Of a DNA stretch of 64,000 nt, positions 41,195-51,812 are shown in pieces. Source of the stretch: an uncultured Pelagibacteraceae bacterium (GTDB lineage: Bacteria; Pseudomonadota; Alphaproteobacteria; Pelagibacterales; Pelagibacteraceae). The notes beneath the pieces were generated by a model, which saw only the letters and a program-made list of their open reading frames with translations, did not search any database and was not told the origin of the DNA. Location: NCBI GenBank assembly GCA_902605865.1, contig CACLEJ010000005.1, positions 1 to 64,000 of the forward strand, in the 5' to 3' direction. The first letter of the stretch is position 1. Each line of letters begins with the position of its first letter. Made by a program: the position numbers and the translations under genes.

Positions 41195-41742
41195 ATAGTC
41201 ATTATTTCATTTTCTTTTGTAATAACTCTCTCATCTATAACTTTTATTTGCTTATCGGTATAGTTCTGGATAATTTTTTCATTTTTTTTTAGATCGTCTT
41301 CTGAAATTTCTTTATCTTTGAGTAATTTTTTTAATTCATCATTTGCTTCTCTTCTAATATTTCTAATTGATATTTTGCATTTTTCTCCCATTGATTTAAT
41401 AATTTTTTTTATCTCAGTTCTTCTTTCTTCGCTAAGGTCTGGTACTGGTAATCTTATTAATTGGCCATCAATTTGAGGGTTAAGTCCTAATTCTGATTTC
41501 TTAATTGCCGAATCAATTAATGAGACATTTGTGGTATCCCATACTTGAATATTGATTGTTCTTGGTTCTGGCGTTGTAATGCTTCCTAATTGATTTATTG
41601 GCATTTTTTGTCCATAAACATCCACTTTTACAATATCCAACATGTTGGCATTTGCTCTGCCTGTTCTTAATGAGCTTAATTCACTTTGAAAAACTTCATA
41701 AGTTTTTGACATTTTATTGTTATATTTTGCCTCCTCAAACAT
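41191..41742 (-). CDS. frr: Ribosome recycling factor
   Basis: 183 aa; LRTGRANANMLD, ERRTEIKKIIK, IRNIRREANDELKK. Confidence 0.97.
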   Translation of the reverse strand: MFEEAKYNNKMSKTYEVFQSELSSLRTGRANANMLDIVKVDVYGQKMPINQLGSITTPEPRTINIQVWDTTNVSLIDSAIKKSELGLNPQIDGQLIRLPVPDLSEERRTEIKKIIKSMGEKCKISIRNIRREANDELKKLLKDKEISEDDLKKNEKIIQNYTDKQIKVIDERVITKENEIMTI

Positions 41743-42593
41743 TACTCACCTATTTTTAGCCTAATAAAATTATTAATATGTAAATTAGAAATTTCTAAGT
41801 TTTTTATAACATCCTTAACCTTCATTTTTGGCTCCATTACCCAATCCTGCGTCATCAAACTATTTTCGTCTTTAAATTTATTAATTTTACCTAAACTAAT
41901 TTTCTTTGCTATATCCTCTGTTTTGCCTAAATTTTTTAATTCTTCCTCAATTAAATTAACCTCTTTATTTATTATTTCTCTATCAATCTGATCTGCATTT
42001 AACGCTATAGGATTTAATGCTGCTATATGCATTGATAATTGTTTTCCAAATGTATTAATTTTATCAGATTTCTCATTAGTATTCAAAGATACTATTACAA
42101 TTAATTTTGATACATTATCTTTAATTACTGAATGTTGATAAGCAAAATTTCTTGAATTTTCATGAGCTAAAGTCTTTGCTCTCCCAATTGTTATTTTTTC
42201 TCCAATTTTTGCTATTAAGGCTACAAGATTTTCATCAACAGTTTTATTATTCTTCATCTTAGATTTTTTTAAATCATCGATATTTGAAGAGTGATGATTA
42301 TTTAGTTCACTTAATTCTTTAACAAACTCAATAAAATCCTCGTTTTTTGCAACGAAATCAGTTTCACAATTTACTTCAATTAATGACATTTTTTTCTCAT
42401 CCCCTGAAGTAACTATAACTCCCTCTGATGCATTTCTAGACATTTTTTTTGAAGCCTTAGCTATTCCTTTTACTCTCAAGATTTCAGCTGCCTTGTCTAA
42501 ATCACCATTTGACTCTTTTAATGCGGCATTACAATCTTTAAAGCCTGCACCTGTGGATTTTCTTAATTGTTTTACTTTTTCTATATCGCTCAT
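41742..42593 (-). CDS. tsf: Elongation factor Ts
   Basis: 283 aa; [38 protein letters not shown]. Confidence 0.97.
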   Translation of the reverse strand: MSDIEKVKQLRKSTGAGFKDCNAALKESNGDLDKAAEILRVKGIAKASKKMSRNASEGVIVTSGDEKKMSLIEVNCETDFVAKNEDFIEFVKELSELNNHHSSNIDDLKKSKMKNNKTVDENLVALIAKIGEKITIGRAKTLAHENSRNFAYQHSVIKDNVSKLIVIVSLNTNEKSDKINTFGKQLSMHIAALNPIALNADQIDREIINKEVNLIEEELKNLGKTEDIAKKISLGKINKFKDENSLMTQDWVMEPKMKVKDVIKNLEISNLHINNFIRLKIGE

Positions 42594-42621
42594 TTCATGT
42601 CCTGTAATAAAATTAGTTTTT

Positions 42622-43410
42622 TTAATTGAGTTTTTTTTCTATTTTTGTTTCTTCAGATTTTTCGGGGTTTAAAGTCTCAATCTTTAAATCTTTAGTATCT
42701 TTATCACTGACAGTGTCCTGTGGTGCTTCTTTTTTAGCATTAAGAATTGTTTCTTTTAAAAGTGAACAATACAAATCAATAGACCTTCTTGCATCATCAT
42801 TTCCTGGAATGGGAAAATCAATACCATCCGGATTAGAATTTGTATCTAAAATTGCAACTATTGGAATACCCAGTTTAACTGACTCTTTAATTGCTAAAGA
42901 TTCATAATTTGTATCAATTATGAATACTAGATCGGGTATTTTTTTCATTGATGATATTCCACCAAGTGATCTTTGTAATTTATCTCTTTGACCACTCATT
43001 TTTAGCAATTCCTTTTTAGTAAAGCCTCTATTCTCTGATTTTAAATCAGATTCTATTTTATCAAGTTTTTTTATTGAGTTAGATATTGTTCCCCAATTTG
43101 TAAGCATACCTCCTAACCATCTATAATTAACAAAATATTGATCCGTTTCATTTGCAAGTTCTGCTATTGCTTCTGATGCTTGTTTTTTAGTTGATATAAA
43201 TAATATTTTGCCACCTGATGAGATTGTTGAATAGACTTTTTCTAAGGCTATTTTAGTTAACTCAAGTGTTTGTGTTAAATCTATTATATGAATAGAGTCT
43301 CTTTTTCCAAAAATAAACTTCTTCATTTTTGGATTCCATCTTAAAGTTTTGTGGCCAAGATGAACGCCAGCTTCTAATAATTGTTCTATTGTTAGGTTTG
43401 GTATTTTCAT
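42622..43410 (-). CDS. rpsB: Ribosomal protein S2
   Basis: Start placed at [29 protein letters not shown]; the track ORF extends 24 nt into the leader RNA. Confidence 0.96.
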   Translation of the reverse strand: MKIPNLTIEQLLEAGVHLGHKTLRWNPKMKKFIFGKRDSIHIIDLTQTLELTKIALEKVYSTISSGGKILFISTKKQASEAIAELANETDQYFVNYRWLGGMLTNWGTISNSIKKLDKIESDLKSENRGFTKKELLKMSGQRDKLQRSLGGISSMKKIPDLVFIIDTNYESLAIKESVKLGIPIVAILDTNSNPDGIDFPIPGNDDARRSIDLYCSLLKETILNAKKEAPQDTVSDKDTKDLKIETLNPEKSEETKIEKKLN

Positions 43411-43482
43411 ATTTTTTCCCGGTTGTGCCACCACAATTACTGCCTAAAAAGGACCGGAGGTATAAAACCAGAAATTGTGTGC
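43411..43482 (-). ncRNA. Putative rpsB (S2) leader RNA, H-type pseudoknot overlapping the ribosome-binding region
   Basis: Minus strand: P1 CACAATT (43479-43473) pairs AATTGTG (43438-43432); P2 CCGGT (43457-43453) in the P1 loop pairs ACCGG (43423-43419) 3' of P1, with GGG at 43420-43418 followed by AAAAAAT-ATG. Confidence 0.75.
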
Positions 43483-43534
43483 GTATTAATTTACGGAACT
43501 ATTTACAAAAAAAAGAGAAAAAAACAAGTTTTTT

Positions 43535-46500
43535 TTAGAGAACATCAATATTTTCCTCATTTCTCATTAAATTTAGCATTTTGTGGTCTATTTTTCTTTT
43601 TTCATTCAATTGAAAAGACATTCTTTTTTTATCAACTTCAACATCTATTATTACTTTAGTCTTGCCTGCTTCTAAACTTAATTTATTAATTTTTACAATA
43701 TCTTTTATATTTTTAATTTTTATTATTACTTCATCTAATGGCTTATCAATCACCTCTTTCATAGAGATGATTTTTCTAATATTAATTTTTTTTTGTGTTT
43801 TATTTTCATCTACATAATTTTTAACTAGTGTAATCATTACAGAATTACCTTCAATGAGTATTTCTCTATTAGTTTCAAAAACATCTGAAAAAACAAATAA
43901 TTCAAAAACACCAGATAAATCAGAAAATTTGATTATTGCATAAGAAGTTCCTTTTTGTGTTTTCTTTTCTTGAACCTTTAGTATTGTGGATGCAATATTT
44001 GAACTTAAAATATTTTCATTTAAATTAAACTTTTCATAATCGATAATATTATATTGATTAAAAAGTGATCTATACTGATTTAGAGGGTGGTCAGAAATAA
44101 AGAAACCCAAGGTTTCAAATTCTTTCGATAATTTAACATCTAAATTCCAATCTTCAATAATATTTAAATAGGTCACATCGTTTTCCTCTTTAAATAAATC
44201 TATTTGGTTTGCAGAATTATTTTCAAAGGTATTTTTTGATTTTAAAATAATATTAGGAATAGAATTGTATAATGATTGTCTATTCTTATTCAAATTGTCA
44301 AAAGCTCCAGCTTTCACTAGACCCTCCAACTGTAATTTGTTTATGTCTTTTGGGTTAACACGATTTATAAAGTCTGTAAGGTCTTTGAACTCTCCATTTT
44401 TAGTTCTCTCTTCTACAATATTTGAAATTGCTTCAAATCCAACACTTTTAATCGCTCCTAAAGCGTATAGAAAATTTTTGCCATCAGAGGAGAAGTCAGC
44501 ATAGCATTTATTAATATCTGGACGAATTATATTTATACCCAATCTTTTAAGTTCCTCATAAAATTCACTTAATTTTTTTTGGTTTGAAAGCTCCATCGAC
44601 ATAGATGCAGCAAAAAACTCATGTGGATAGTATGTTTTTAAAAATGCAGTCTGATATGCTATTATTGCGTACGCAGCTGCATGACTTTTATTAAATCCAT
44701 ATTCAGCAAATGGTTCAATTTTCAAAAAAATCCCTGCCGCAATATCTTTACTTATTCCATTATTATGTGCTCCCTCAACAAATCTTTCTTTTTGCTTTTC
44801 AAGTTCTGCTCTTTTTTTTTTACCCATAGCTCTTCTTAATATGTCTGCTTCACCTGCTGTGAATCCAGATAAAACTTGGGCAATTTGCATAACTTGCTCT
44901 TGATAAATAATCACACCATAAGTTGGTTTTAATATCTCCTCTAATTTAGGGTGTAAATAGTCAGGTTCTCTCTTTCCATGTTTGCAATCGTTATAAATTG
45001 GGATATTGCTCATAGGACCAGGTCTATATAAAGCAACTAATGCAATGATATCCTCCAAATGATTTGGTTTCATATTGATTAAAGCATCTTTCATTCCAGA
45101 ACTCTCCAGTTGAAATAATCCAACCGTTTTACCACTAGACAAAAGGTCAAAAACTTTCTGATCCTCGTAATTAATAGTTTCAATTTTAAAATTTGGGTGT
45201 TTTTTTTCTATAAGTTTTTGAGACTTATTAATTACTGTTAAAGTTTTTAAGCCCAAAAAGTCAAATTTAACTAATCCGGCATTCTCAGCTGAATACATGT
45301 CAAATTGTGTAGAAGGTAGTAATAAATCTGCAGACGAATCCTTATACAAAGGGACGGTCTCTGTTAATTTTTTGTCTGCTATAACAACGCCAGCTGCATG
45401 AGTTGCAACATTTCTATTTAAGCCCTCAAGTTTTAAAGATAGCTCGATTAGACGACTAACTCTTTTATCCTCATTAATTAGTTTTTGTAATCTTGGTTCT
45501 ACATTGATGCTTTCTTGTAGAGTTAATGGTCTAGATGGATCAAATGGTATCATTTTACAAATGCTATCTATAAAACCATATGGCAATCCTAACACACGTC
45601 CAACATCTCTTATAACCATTCTAGCTTTAAGTTTTCCAAATGTTATAATGTGAGCGACACTATCCTTATATTTGGTTGTCAAATATTTAAAAACTTGATC
45701 TCTTTTTTCCTCGCAAAAATCTATATCAAAATCAGGCATTGAGATCCTATCAGGGTTTAAAAATCTCTCAAAAATTAAATTAAATTTTATTGGATCAACA
45801 TCAGTTATAGACAAACACCAAGCAACAAGCGAACCTGCTCCTGATCCTCTTCCAGGACCAACTGGTATATTATTATCTTTTGCCCACTTTATATAATCTG
45901 AAACAATTAAAAAATATCCTGAATAATGCATCTCAGTTATGATTTTTATTTCATGATTTAACCTATCTTTATAGTTTTCTTTAATTTCAATATTATTTGA
46001 TATTTTTTTTATAAGCTCTGGATCTTTTTTAAATTTTTCTTCCAGTCCATCAAAAGAATCCTTTTTTAACTTATCATCAACACTTACTGTATTTGTGCTA
46101 ATTTTGGGAAGTATAGGTTTAGAAGTAATAGGTCTAAAATCACATCTATAAGGTAAATTATAATTATTTTCTAATGCCTCGGGCAGATCTTTAAAAATCT
46201 CTGACATTTCAGTTGAAGATTTGAAGTAATGATTATCTGTTAGTTTTAACCTTTTTTGATCATTTATGTAAGTTTTTTGACCAATACACATCAATGCATC
46301 GTGAGCTTCATGCATCTCCTTATTCAAATAGTAAACTTCATTAGTGGCTATGATTGGTATTTGATATTTTTTTGAAAGATTAAGATTAAAGACTTCAAAT
46401 TCTTTTTCATTTCTATCACCATGTCTTTGAATTTCTATATAAAAATTTTCTTTAAAATTGCTATTTAAAAGTTTTATTAATTCGTCTATTTCATCAATTA

Positions 46501-46939
46501 ATCCTTTATTAAAAATATTACCTATCAAATTATTAACTGCTCCAGAAAGAACAATTATCCCATCACTATATTTTATTAAATCATCTATCGAACAATGTGG
46601 ATCATCAGTATTGGCAATTTCTAAATAAGCTTTTGAAGAAAGTTCAATTATATTTTTATAACCAACATAATTTTTAGCGATAAGTGGAATAAGTCCATAA
46701 GTATTTTTAAATTTAAATTGAAGTTGCGATCCTATGATTGGTTGAGTTCCTACAGATGAAATATTTTCAGAAAATTCTAATGCACCTGATAAATTATAAG
46801 TATCACTTAAACCTACTGATTGTATCTTGTTTTTCTTACAATACTCTTTTAGATTTTCAATTTTTAATGCACCTTCGCAAATTGAATATTGAGAGTGAAT
46901 TTTAATTTGATTAAAAGATTTTTTTTTAGGCTGTAGCAT
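43535..46939 (-). CDS. dnaE: DNA polymerase III alpha subunit
   Basis: About 1134 aa; PHP-like N-terminus IHSQYSICEGAL, GRGSGAGSLVAWCLSITDVDPI, PDFDIDFCEEKRD, NKSHAAAYA. Upstream ATG at 46960 also possible. Confidence 0.96.
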   Translation of the reverse strand: MLQPKKKSFNQIKIHSQYSICEGALKIENLKEYCKKNKIQSVGLSDTYNLSGALEFSENISSVGTQPIIGSQLQFKFKNTYGLIPLIAKNYVGYKNIIELSSKAYLEIANTDDPHCSIDDLIKYSDGIIVLSGAVNNLIGNIFNKGLIDEIDELIKLLNSNFKENFYIEIQRHGDRNEKEFEVFNLNLSKKYQIPIIATNEVYYLNKEMHEAHDALMCIGQKTYINDQKRLKLTDNHYFKSSTEMSEIFKDLPEALENNYNLPYRCDFRPITSKPILPKISTNTVSVDDKLKKDSFDGLEEKFKKDPELIKKISNNIEIKENYKDRLNHEIKIITEMHYSGYFLIVSDYIKWAKDNNIPVGPGRGSGAGSLVAWCLSITDVDPIKFNLIFERFLNPDRISMPDFDIDFCEEKRDQVFKYLTTKYKDSVAHIITFGKLKARMVIRDVGRVLGLPYGFIDSICKMIPFDPSRPLTLQESINVEPRLQKLINEDKRVSRLIELSLKLEGLNRNVATHAAGVVIADKKLTETVPLYKDSSADLLLPSTQFDMYSAENAGLVKFDFLGLKTLTVINKSQKLIEKKHPNFKIETINYEDQKVFDLLSSGKTVGLFQLESSGMKDALINMKPNHLEDIIALVALYRPGPMSNIPIYNDCKHGKREPDYLHPKLEEILKPTYGVIIYQEQVMQIAQVLSGFTAGEADILRRAMGKKKRAELEKQKERFVEGAHNNGISKDIAAGIFLKIEPFAEYGFNKSHAAAYAIIAYQTAFLKTYYPHEFFAASMSMELSNQKKLSEFYEELKRLGINIIRPDINKCYADFSSDGKNFLYALGAIKSVGFEAISNIVEERTKNGEFKDLTDFINRVNPKDINKLQLEGLVKAGAFDNLNKNRQSLYNSIPNIILKSKNTFENNSANQIDLFKEENDVTYLNIIEDWNLDVKLSKEFETLGFFISDHPLNQYRSLFNQYNIIDYEKFNLNENILSSNIASTILKVQEKKTQKGTSYAIIKFSDLSGVFELFVFSDVFETNREILIEGNSVMITLVKNYVDENKTQKKINIRKIISMKEVIDKPLDEVIIKIKNIKDIVKINKLSLEAGKTKVIIDVEVDKKRMSFQLNEKRKIDHKMLNLMRNEENIDVL

Positions 46940-47609
46940 TGATGATTTGTATACTACCATTATTCATCATAATTTTACAATCTGCCATATTTGCAAAATA
47001 TCTATTGTGAGTTGCAAAAATTATGATTCTTTTTTTATTTTTTAAATTAAATAGGATTTTAAAGATAAGTTTTGCATTTTCAAAATCTAGACTGCCAGTT
47101 GGCTCATCAGCTAAAATAATATCAGGATCATTAATTAATGCCCTAGCTATGGCAATACGTTGATTTTCACCTCCAGATAATTCATTAGGAAAATAATTTA
47201 TTCTTGTTGACATACCTACATTTTTTATTAATTTTTTTGCAAGATCTACGGACTTTTTTTTTTCTTTAGTAATTAGTAAATTAGGCAAGTATACATTTTC
47301 TAAAGCTGTAAAATCTGACAATAGGTTTTTGTCTTGATAAATAATTCCAATCTTCTTAGCTCTAATTAAATCATTTTCAACTTTATTATTTAATTTTATT
47401 TTATTACTACTTATTTCAATTGATCCTGTCGTAGGGTTATCAATTAATGATAGTAAATTTAATAAAGTCGATTTTCCAGATCCAGATGGTCCAATAATAG
47501 AGTAAGTTTTTCCAGATTCAAAACTAAATGAAACATCATTTAAAACTTTTAGAGATTTATTTTTCTCATATTTTTTTGTTAGATTTTTTATTTTAATATA
47601 ATTATTCAT
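46926..47609 (-). CDS. lolD: Lipoprotein-releasing ABC transporter ATP-binding protein
   Basis: 227 aa; [46 protein letters not shown]. Confidence 0.92.
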   Translation of the reverse strand: MNNYIKIKNLTKKYEKNKSLKVLNDVSFSFESGKTYSIIGPSGSGKSTLLNLLSLIDNPTTGSIEISSNKIKLNNKVENDLIRAKKIGIIYQDKNLLSDFTALENVYLPNLLITKEKKKSVDLAKKLIKNVGMSTRINYFPNELSGGENQRIAIARALINDPDIILADEPTGSLDFENAKLIFKILFNLKNKKRIIIFATHNRYFANMADCKIMMNNGSIQIINATA

Positions 47610-48813
47610 ATTTAAGAGTTTTAACTGTATCTAAAGAAGATGCTTTTGAAGCTGGGTATATAGACACTAAAATTGTAGCAATTATTGAACAAAGGGAGAT
47701 TATTATTATTGAAACTATATTTATTTCAGAAGGCATAGAATTTAAAATATAAATATCTTCTGGAAAAAGAGAAATACCAAATATATTTGAGATAAATTGT
47801 CTAATAGTTTCTATATAAATAGAGAAAAGAGTTCCAACAGCCACTCCAAATAGTGTTGCTGATGTTCCTATAAAAAAACCCACTAAAAAGAAGATTTTTT
47901 TAATAGATTTATTTGATACCCCAATTGATTTTAGTATGCCTATATCTCTTGTTTTATTTTTAACTAAAATTGTAAGTCCAGATATTATATTGAATGCTGC
48001 AACAATAATTATCAAAGATAAAATTATAAACATAACATTTCTTTCCACTTTCAAAGCTGAAAATAATGATTTATTCATATCTGACCAAGTATAAACTAAC
48101 GCTTCTGGAAATAGAGCTGTTAAACTTTTTTTATGAAATTCTATATTTTTTGGATCCTTAAAATAGAATTCTAAAAACCTATCTTCTTTATTTTTATTAA
48201 AAAAACTCTCCAGTGTTTGTAAATTAATATATGCAATATTTTCATTATAGTCTGACAAACCACTATCAAAAATTGATACTATTTTAAAGTTTTCTTGTTT
48301 AGGAAGTGTGCCAACTAAAGTTTGAATTCCTACAGGAGACATAACTGTAATTATATCACCAACATCAACATTTAAATTAAAGCTTAATTCTTTACCAATT
48401 GAAATATTGTTATTATTTAAGTTTTGCGATCCAAAAAATTCTTTATTTTTTACTATTTGAAGGTTTCTGAAATCACTTTCTAAATATCCTTTTAAGAAGA
48501 CCCCCTTCGTAATATTTTTATTCAATATTACTGCTTCTCCATCATTTGAAATTATATTTTTTGTCAAATCCAAACCCTGAATATATTCCAGTGGTTTATT
48601 TACTGGTTGAACTACTGCATGAGCATTAAAACCTACAATTTTACTTATTAATTCAGTTCTAAAACCATTCATCACTGACATAACAATGATTAGAACCGCA
48701 ACACCTAATGAAATACCTATAAAAGAAAAAATTGAGATGATATTTAAAAAACCATCATTTTTTCTAGTTCTTAAAAATCTAAATGTAACTTCTCTTTCTA
48801 ACTGTGAGATCAA
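47602..48813 (-). CDS. Lipoprotein-releasing ABC transporter permease (LolC/E)
   Basis: 403 aa; N-terminal TM, FtsX-like C-terminal permease; precedes lolD. Confidence 0.92.
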   Translation of the reverse strand: MISQLEREVTFRFLRTRKNDGFLNIISIFSFIGISLGVAVLIIVMSVMNGFRTELISKIVGFNAHAVVQPVNKPLEYIQGLDLTKNIISNDGEAVILNKNITKGVFLKGYLESDFRNLQIVKNKEFFGSQNLNNNNISIGKELSFNLNVDVGDIITVMSPVGIQTLVGTLPKQENFKIVSIFDSGLSDYNENIAYINLQTLESFFNKNKEDRFLEFYFKDPKNIEFHKKSLTALFPEALVYTWSDMNKSLFSALKVERNVMFIILSLIIIVAAFNIISGLTILVKNKTRDIGILKSIGVSNKSIKKIFFLVGFFIGTSATLFGVAVGTLFSIYIETIRQFISNIFGISLFPEDIYILNSMPSEINIVSIIIISLCSIIATILVSIYPASKASSLDTVKTLKYE

Positions 48814-50138
48814 TTTGATTTAGCTTTTAAAATTTGTAACGTAACTTCTTCGATATTTAATTTTTGAGTTTCTCCATTAATTTCGTTAAACTCAAATAAA
48901 TCTCCATCAGTTTGATTTCCCAAAATCAACTGATAAGGAATACCGATTAAATTAAATTTTCTAATTTTTGCAGAAATATTTTCTTCAGTATCATCTATAA
49001 TGGCATCTATATTTTTAGATTTTAAATATTCAAATATTTTTTTCGATTTTTCTAAATTTGATGTATCATTTTTTTTAATCATTGGAATTATTGCACAATG
49101 ATAAGGAGCAACTGATATTGGCCATTTCATTATTCCATCTTTATCGTTGTATTTAGCCTCAATTATGGCACCTACTAGTCTTGATACACCTATTCCATAA
49201 GATCCCATTTTAACAAATTCTTTTTTACCATTAAAATCTACTGCAGCATTCATTGGTTTTGAATATTTATCTCCAAAATAGAATATATGACCTACTTCAA
49301 TTCCTTTTGTATTTACTCTAAATTCTTCCGGTACTACTTTTTCAAATTCTTTCTTGTCAAACTTCTCGTCTGTAACAGAATAAAATTTTTCATATTGCTG
49401 TCGTAAATTAGTAAGCGAATTTTTTTCTAATAAAGTAGACGAGCTATTCACATCAAATATTCTTTTATCTGTGTATATTTTACTTTCCCCAGTATCAGCA
49501 AGAATTATGAATTCATGGGAAAGATTTCCACCAATAGGTCCTGTATCTGCTGCCATTGGTATTGCTGATAAATTTAATCTTTTAAAAGTCCTTAAATATG
49601 AGAGAAAAAATTTATTATATGAAAAAAGAGCCTCATCGTCATTTAAATCAAAAGAGTAAGCATCTTTCATATAAAATTCCCTGCATCTCATAATTCCAAA
49701 CCTTGGCCTAAGTTCATCTCTAAATTTCCACTGAATATGATATAATAGCTGTGGGAGTGATTTATAAGATTTAATACTTGATCTAAATATTTCTGTTACA
49801 AGCTCTTCATTGGTAGGTCCATACAACATTTCTCTATTTTGACGATCTTTAATACGCAACATCTCTTCTCCATAATCATCATATCTTCCACTTTCTTTCC
49901 AAATTTCTGAGGATTGAATTGTTGGCATTAGAATTTCCTGAACGCCAATTCTATCCTGCTCTTCTCTAACAATTTGCTCTATTTTTTTCATAACTTTGAA
50001 ACCGAGTGGTAACCATGAATAGATTCCAGCTGATGATTGTTTTATCATTCCAACTCTTAACATAAGCTGATGAGATTTAATTTTGGCTTCTGTAGGATTA
50101 TTTTTAAGAATTGGTACAAATGATTTTGAAAAATACAT
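48810..50138 (-). CDS. proS: Prolyl-tRNA synthetase (short alphaproteobacterial form)
   Basis: 442 aa class II; GIYSWLPLGFKVMKKIEQIVREE, QWKFRDELRPRFGIMRCREFYMKDAYSFD. Confidence 0.95.
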   Translation of the reverse strand: MYFSKSFVPILKNNPTEAKIKSHQLMLRVGMIKQSSAGIYSWLPLGFKVMKKIEQIVREEQDRIGVQEILMPTIQSSEIWKESGRYDDYGEEMLRIKDRQNREMLYGPTNEELVTEIFRSSIKSYKSLPQLLYHIQWKFRDELRPRFGIMRCREFYMKDAYSFDLNDDEALFSYNKFFLSYLRTFKRLNLSAIPMAADTGPIGGNLSHEFIILADTGESKIYTDKRIFDVNSSSTLLEKNSLTNLRQQYEKFYSVTDEKFDKKEFEKVVPEEFRVNTKGIEVGHIFYFGDKYSKPMNAAVDFNGKKEFVKMGSYGIGVSRLVGAIIEAKYNDKDGIMKWPISVAPYHCAIIPMIKKNDTSNLEKSKKIFEYLKSKNIDAIIDDTEENISAKIRKFNLIGIPYQLILGNQTDGDLFEFNEINGETQKLNIEEVTLQILKAKSN

Positions 50139-50146
50139 TTTATTAT

Positions 50147-51805
50147 TTAAATTCTTACCAAGTTTATATTTGTTAGTGGTTTTTTCCCAGTTTTTTCTTT
50201 TGAAAATTTACGACAAGTTATTTTAAGAGCATCAATGAGATTATCTTGTTGTTTTGTGTTGTTTAATGAAAATGTTTTAATAGTTCTTTCTATTTCTTCC
50301 TCTAATCCATAAATAAACTCATCATTCTCATATACTGGTAGACCTCTAAAAGTAACCAAAGGTTTATTGTGAATGTTGCCTTTTGGTGTAATCATAATTG
50401 TAGCTTCTAAAAATCCATTTGATGAAATATTTCTCCTTTCTTTTATTGATCTAGAGTCTTCCTCTACTGGAATATTTCCATCTAAATAAACTCTTCCACT
50501 TGGTGCTTTGTCATAGACTTCTGGTTTTTCTCCAGGATACAACTTAACAATATCACCGTTCTCTACTTGAACTGGGTATTTAACTTGCATTTCTTTTGCA
50601 AATTCAATGTGCTCTATCATGTGTCTATGTTCTCCATGAACTGGGATAACAGCTTTTGGTTTAATCCAATTATACATATCTCTAAGGTCTTCACGGTTAG
50701 GATGTCCAGAAACGTGAATATATTCATTGTCTTCAGATATGACTTCAATACCTTCTTTGACTAAATTATTATGTAACTTATACAATTTCTTCTCGTTACC
50801 TGGTATAATTTTAGAAGAAAAAACTACAGCATCATTTCTTTCTATATAGACATCTGGGTGAGTATATTTAACTATCCTATTCATAGCTCCCATTGGTTCT
50901 CCTTGGCTTCCAGTACACAAATAAACAATTTTTTCTCTAGATATATTTTTTGCATCTCTTGGATCTACTGGATCAATTACATTTTTAAGATAACCACATT
51001 GTCTAGCTGCTTTAAATATTCTATGCATAGATCTTCCCACTAACGAAATATGCCTTCCAGTTTGTTCTGCACAGTAAAAAACGGTTTCCATCCTAGCTAC
51101 ATTGGATGCAAATGATGTAACAATTATTCTTTTTTTTAATCTTTGAAAAACCTTAAGTAAATTTTTACGAACATCAAGCTCTGAGCCTGCTCTTCCTGCA
51201 CTAAATACATTTGTAGAATCGCAAATCATGGCTAATACCCCCTCGTTACCTATTTCTTTTAATCTTTCAGAGTTAATGTTTCCACCTATTAAAGGATCTG
51301 GATCACATTTCCAATCTCCAGTATGTAGTATATTCCCAGCTGGTGTTTGTATTCTAAGACCATTAGGTTCTAATATTGAATGAGTAAGTGTAACAAACTC
51401 TATTTTAAAGGGATCTAGATTTATTGTACTGTTAAGTTCTACTATTTTTAAATAATCAGTTATATCAATTTTTTTTTCTTTAAATTTTTCAGTAATTAAT
51501 ACTGAAGTAAATGGTGTAGCATAAATTTTACATTTTAATTTTGGCCAAACATGAGCAATAGCTCCAATATGATCTTCATGAGCATGTGTTAGGACTATAC
51601 CTAGCAAATCATCTTTTTTATCAATTATAAATCCTGGATCTGGATATATGATGTCAACACCAGGTACTGTATCATCTGCAAATGTAACACCAACGTCAAC
51701 AATAATCCATTTTTGATTATCTGGCTTACCATATGCGAATAGGTTCATGTTCATTCCTATTTCACCAGATCCTCCTAGAGGACAAAATAATAATTCATCT
51801 TTCAT
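50147..51805 (-). CDS. rnj: Ribonuclease J
   Basis: 552 aa metallo-beta-lactamase/beta-CASP; LTHAHEDHIGAI, GDWKCDPDPL, VHGEHRHM. Confidence 0.94.
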   Translation of the reverse strand: MKDELLFCPLGGSGEIGMNMNLFAYGKPDNQKWIIVDVGVTFADDTVPGVDIIYPDPGFIIDKKDDLLGIVLTHAHEDHIGAIAHVWPKLKCKIYATPFTSVLITEKFKEKKIDITDYLKIVELNSTINLDPFKIEFVTLTHSILEPNGLRIQTPAGNILHTGDWKCDPDPLIGGNINSERLKEIGNEGVLAMICDSTNVFSAGRAGSELDVRKNLLKVFQRLKKRIIVTSFASNVARMETVFYCAEQTGRHISLVGRSMHRIFKAARQCGYLKNVIDPVDPRDAKNISREKIVYLCTGSQGEPMGAMNRIVKYTHPDVYIERNDAVVFSSKIIPGNEKKLYKLHNNLVKEGIEVISEDNEYIHVSGHPNREDLRDMYNWIKPKAVIPVHGEHRHMIEHIEFAKEMQVKYPVQVENGDIVKLYPGEKPEVYDKAPSGRVYLDGNIPVEEDSRSIKERRNISSNGFLEATIMITPKGNIHNKPLVTFRGLPVYENDEFIYGLEEEIERTIKTFSLNNTKQQDNLIDALKITCRKFSKEKTGKKPLTNINLVRI

Positions 51806-51812
51806 ATTTTTT

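Noticed and set aside
43517-43536. AAAAAAAC-TT-GTTTTTTT hairpin after dnaE
   Set aside because: A/T-only stem with a 2-nt loop; not a credible terminator without RNA evidence.
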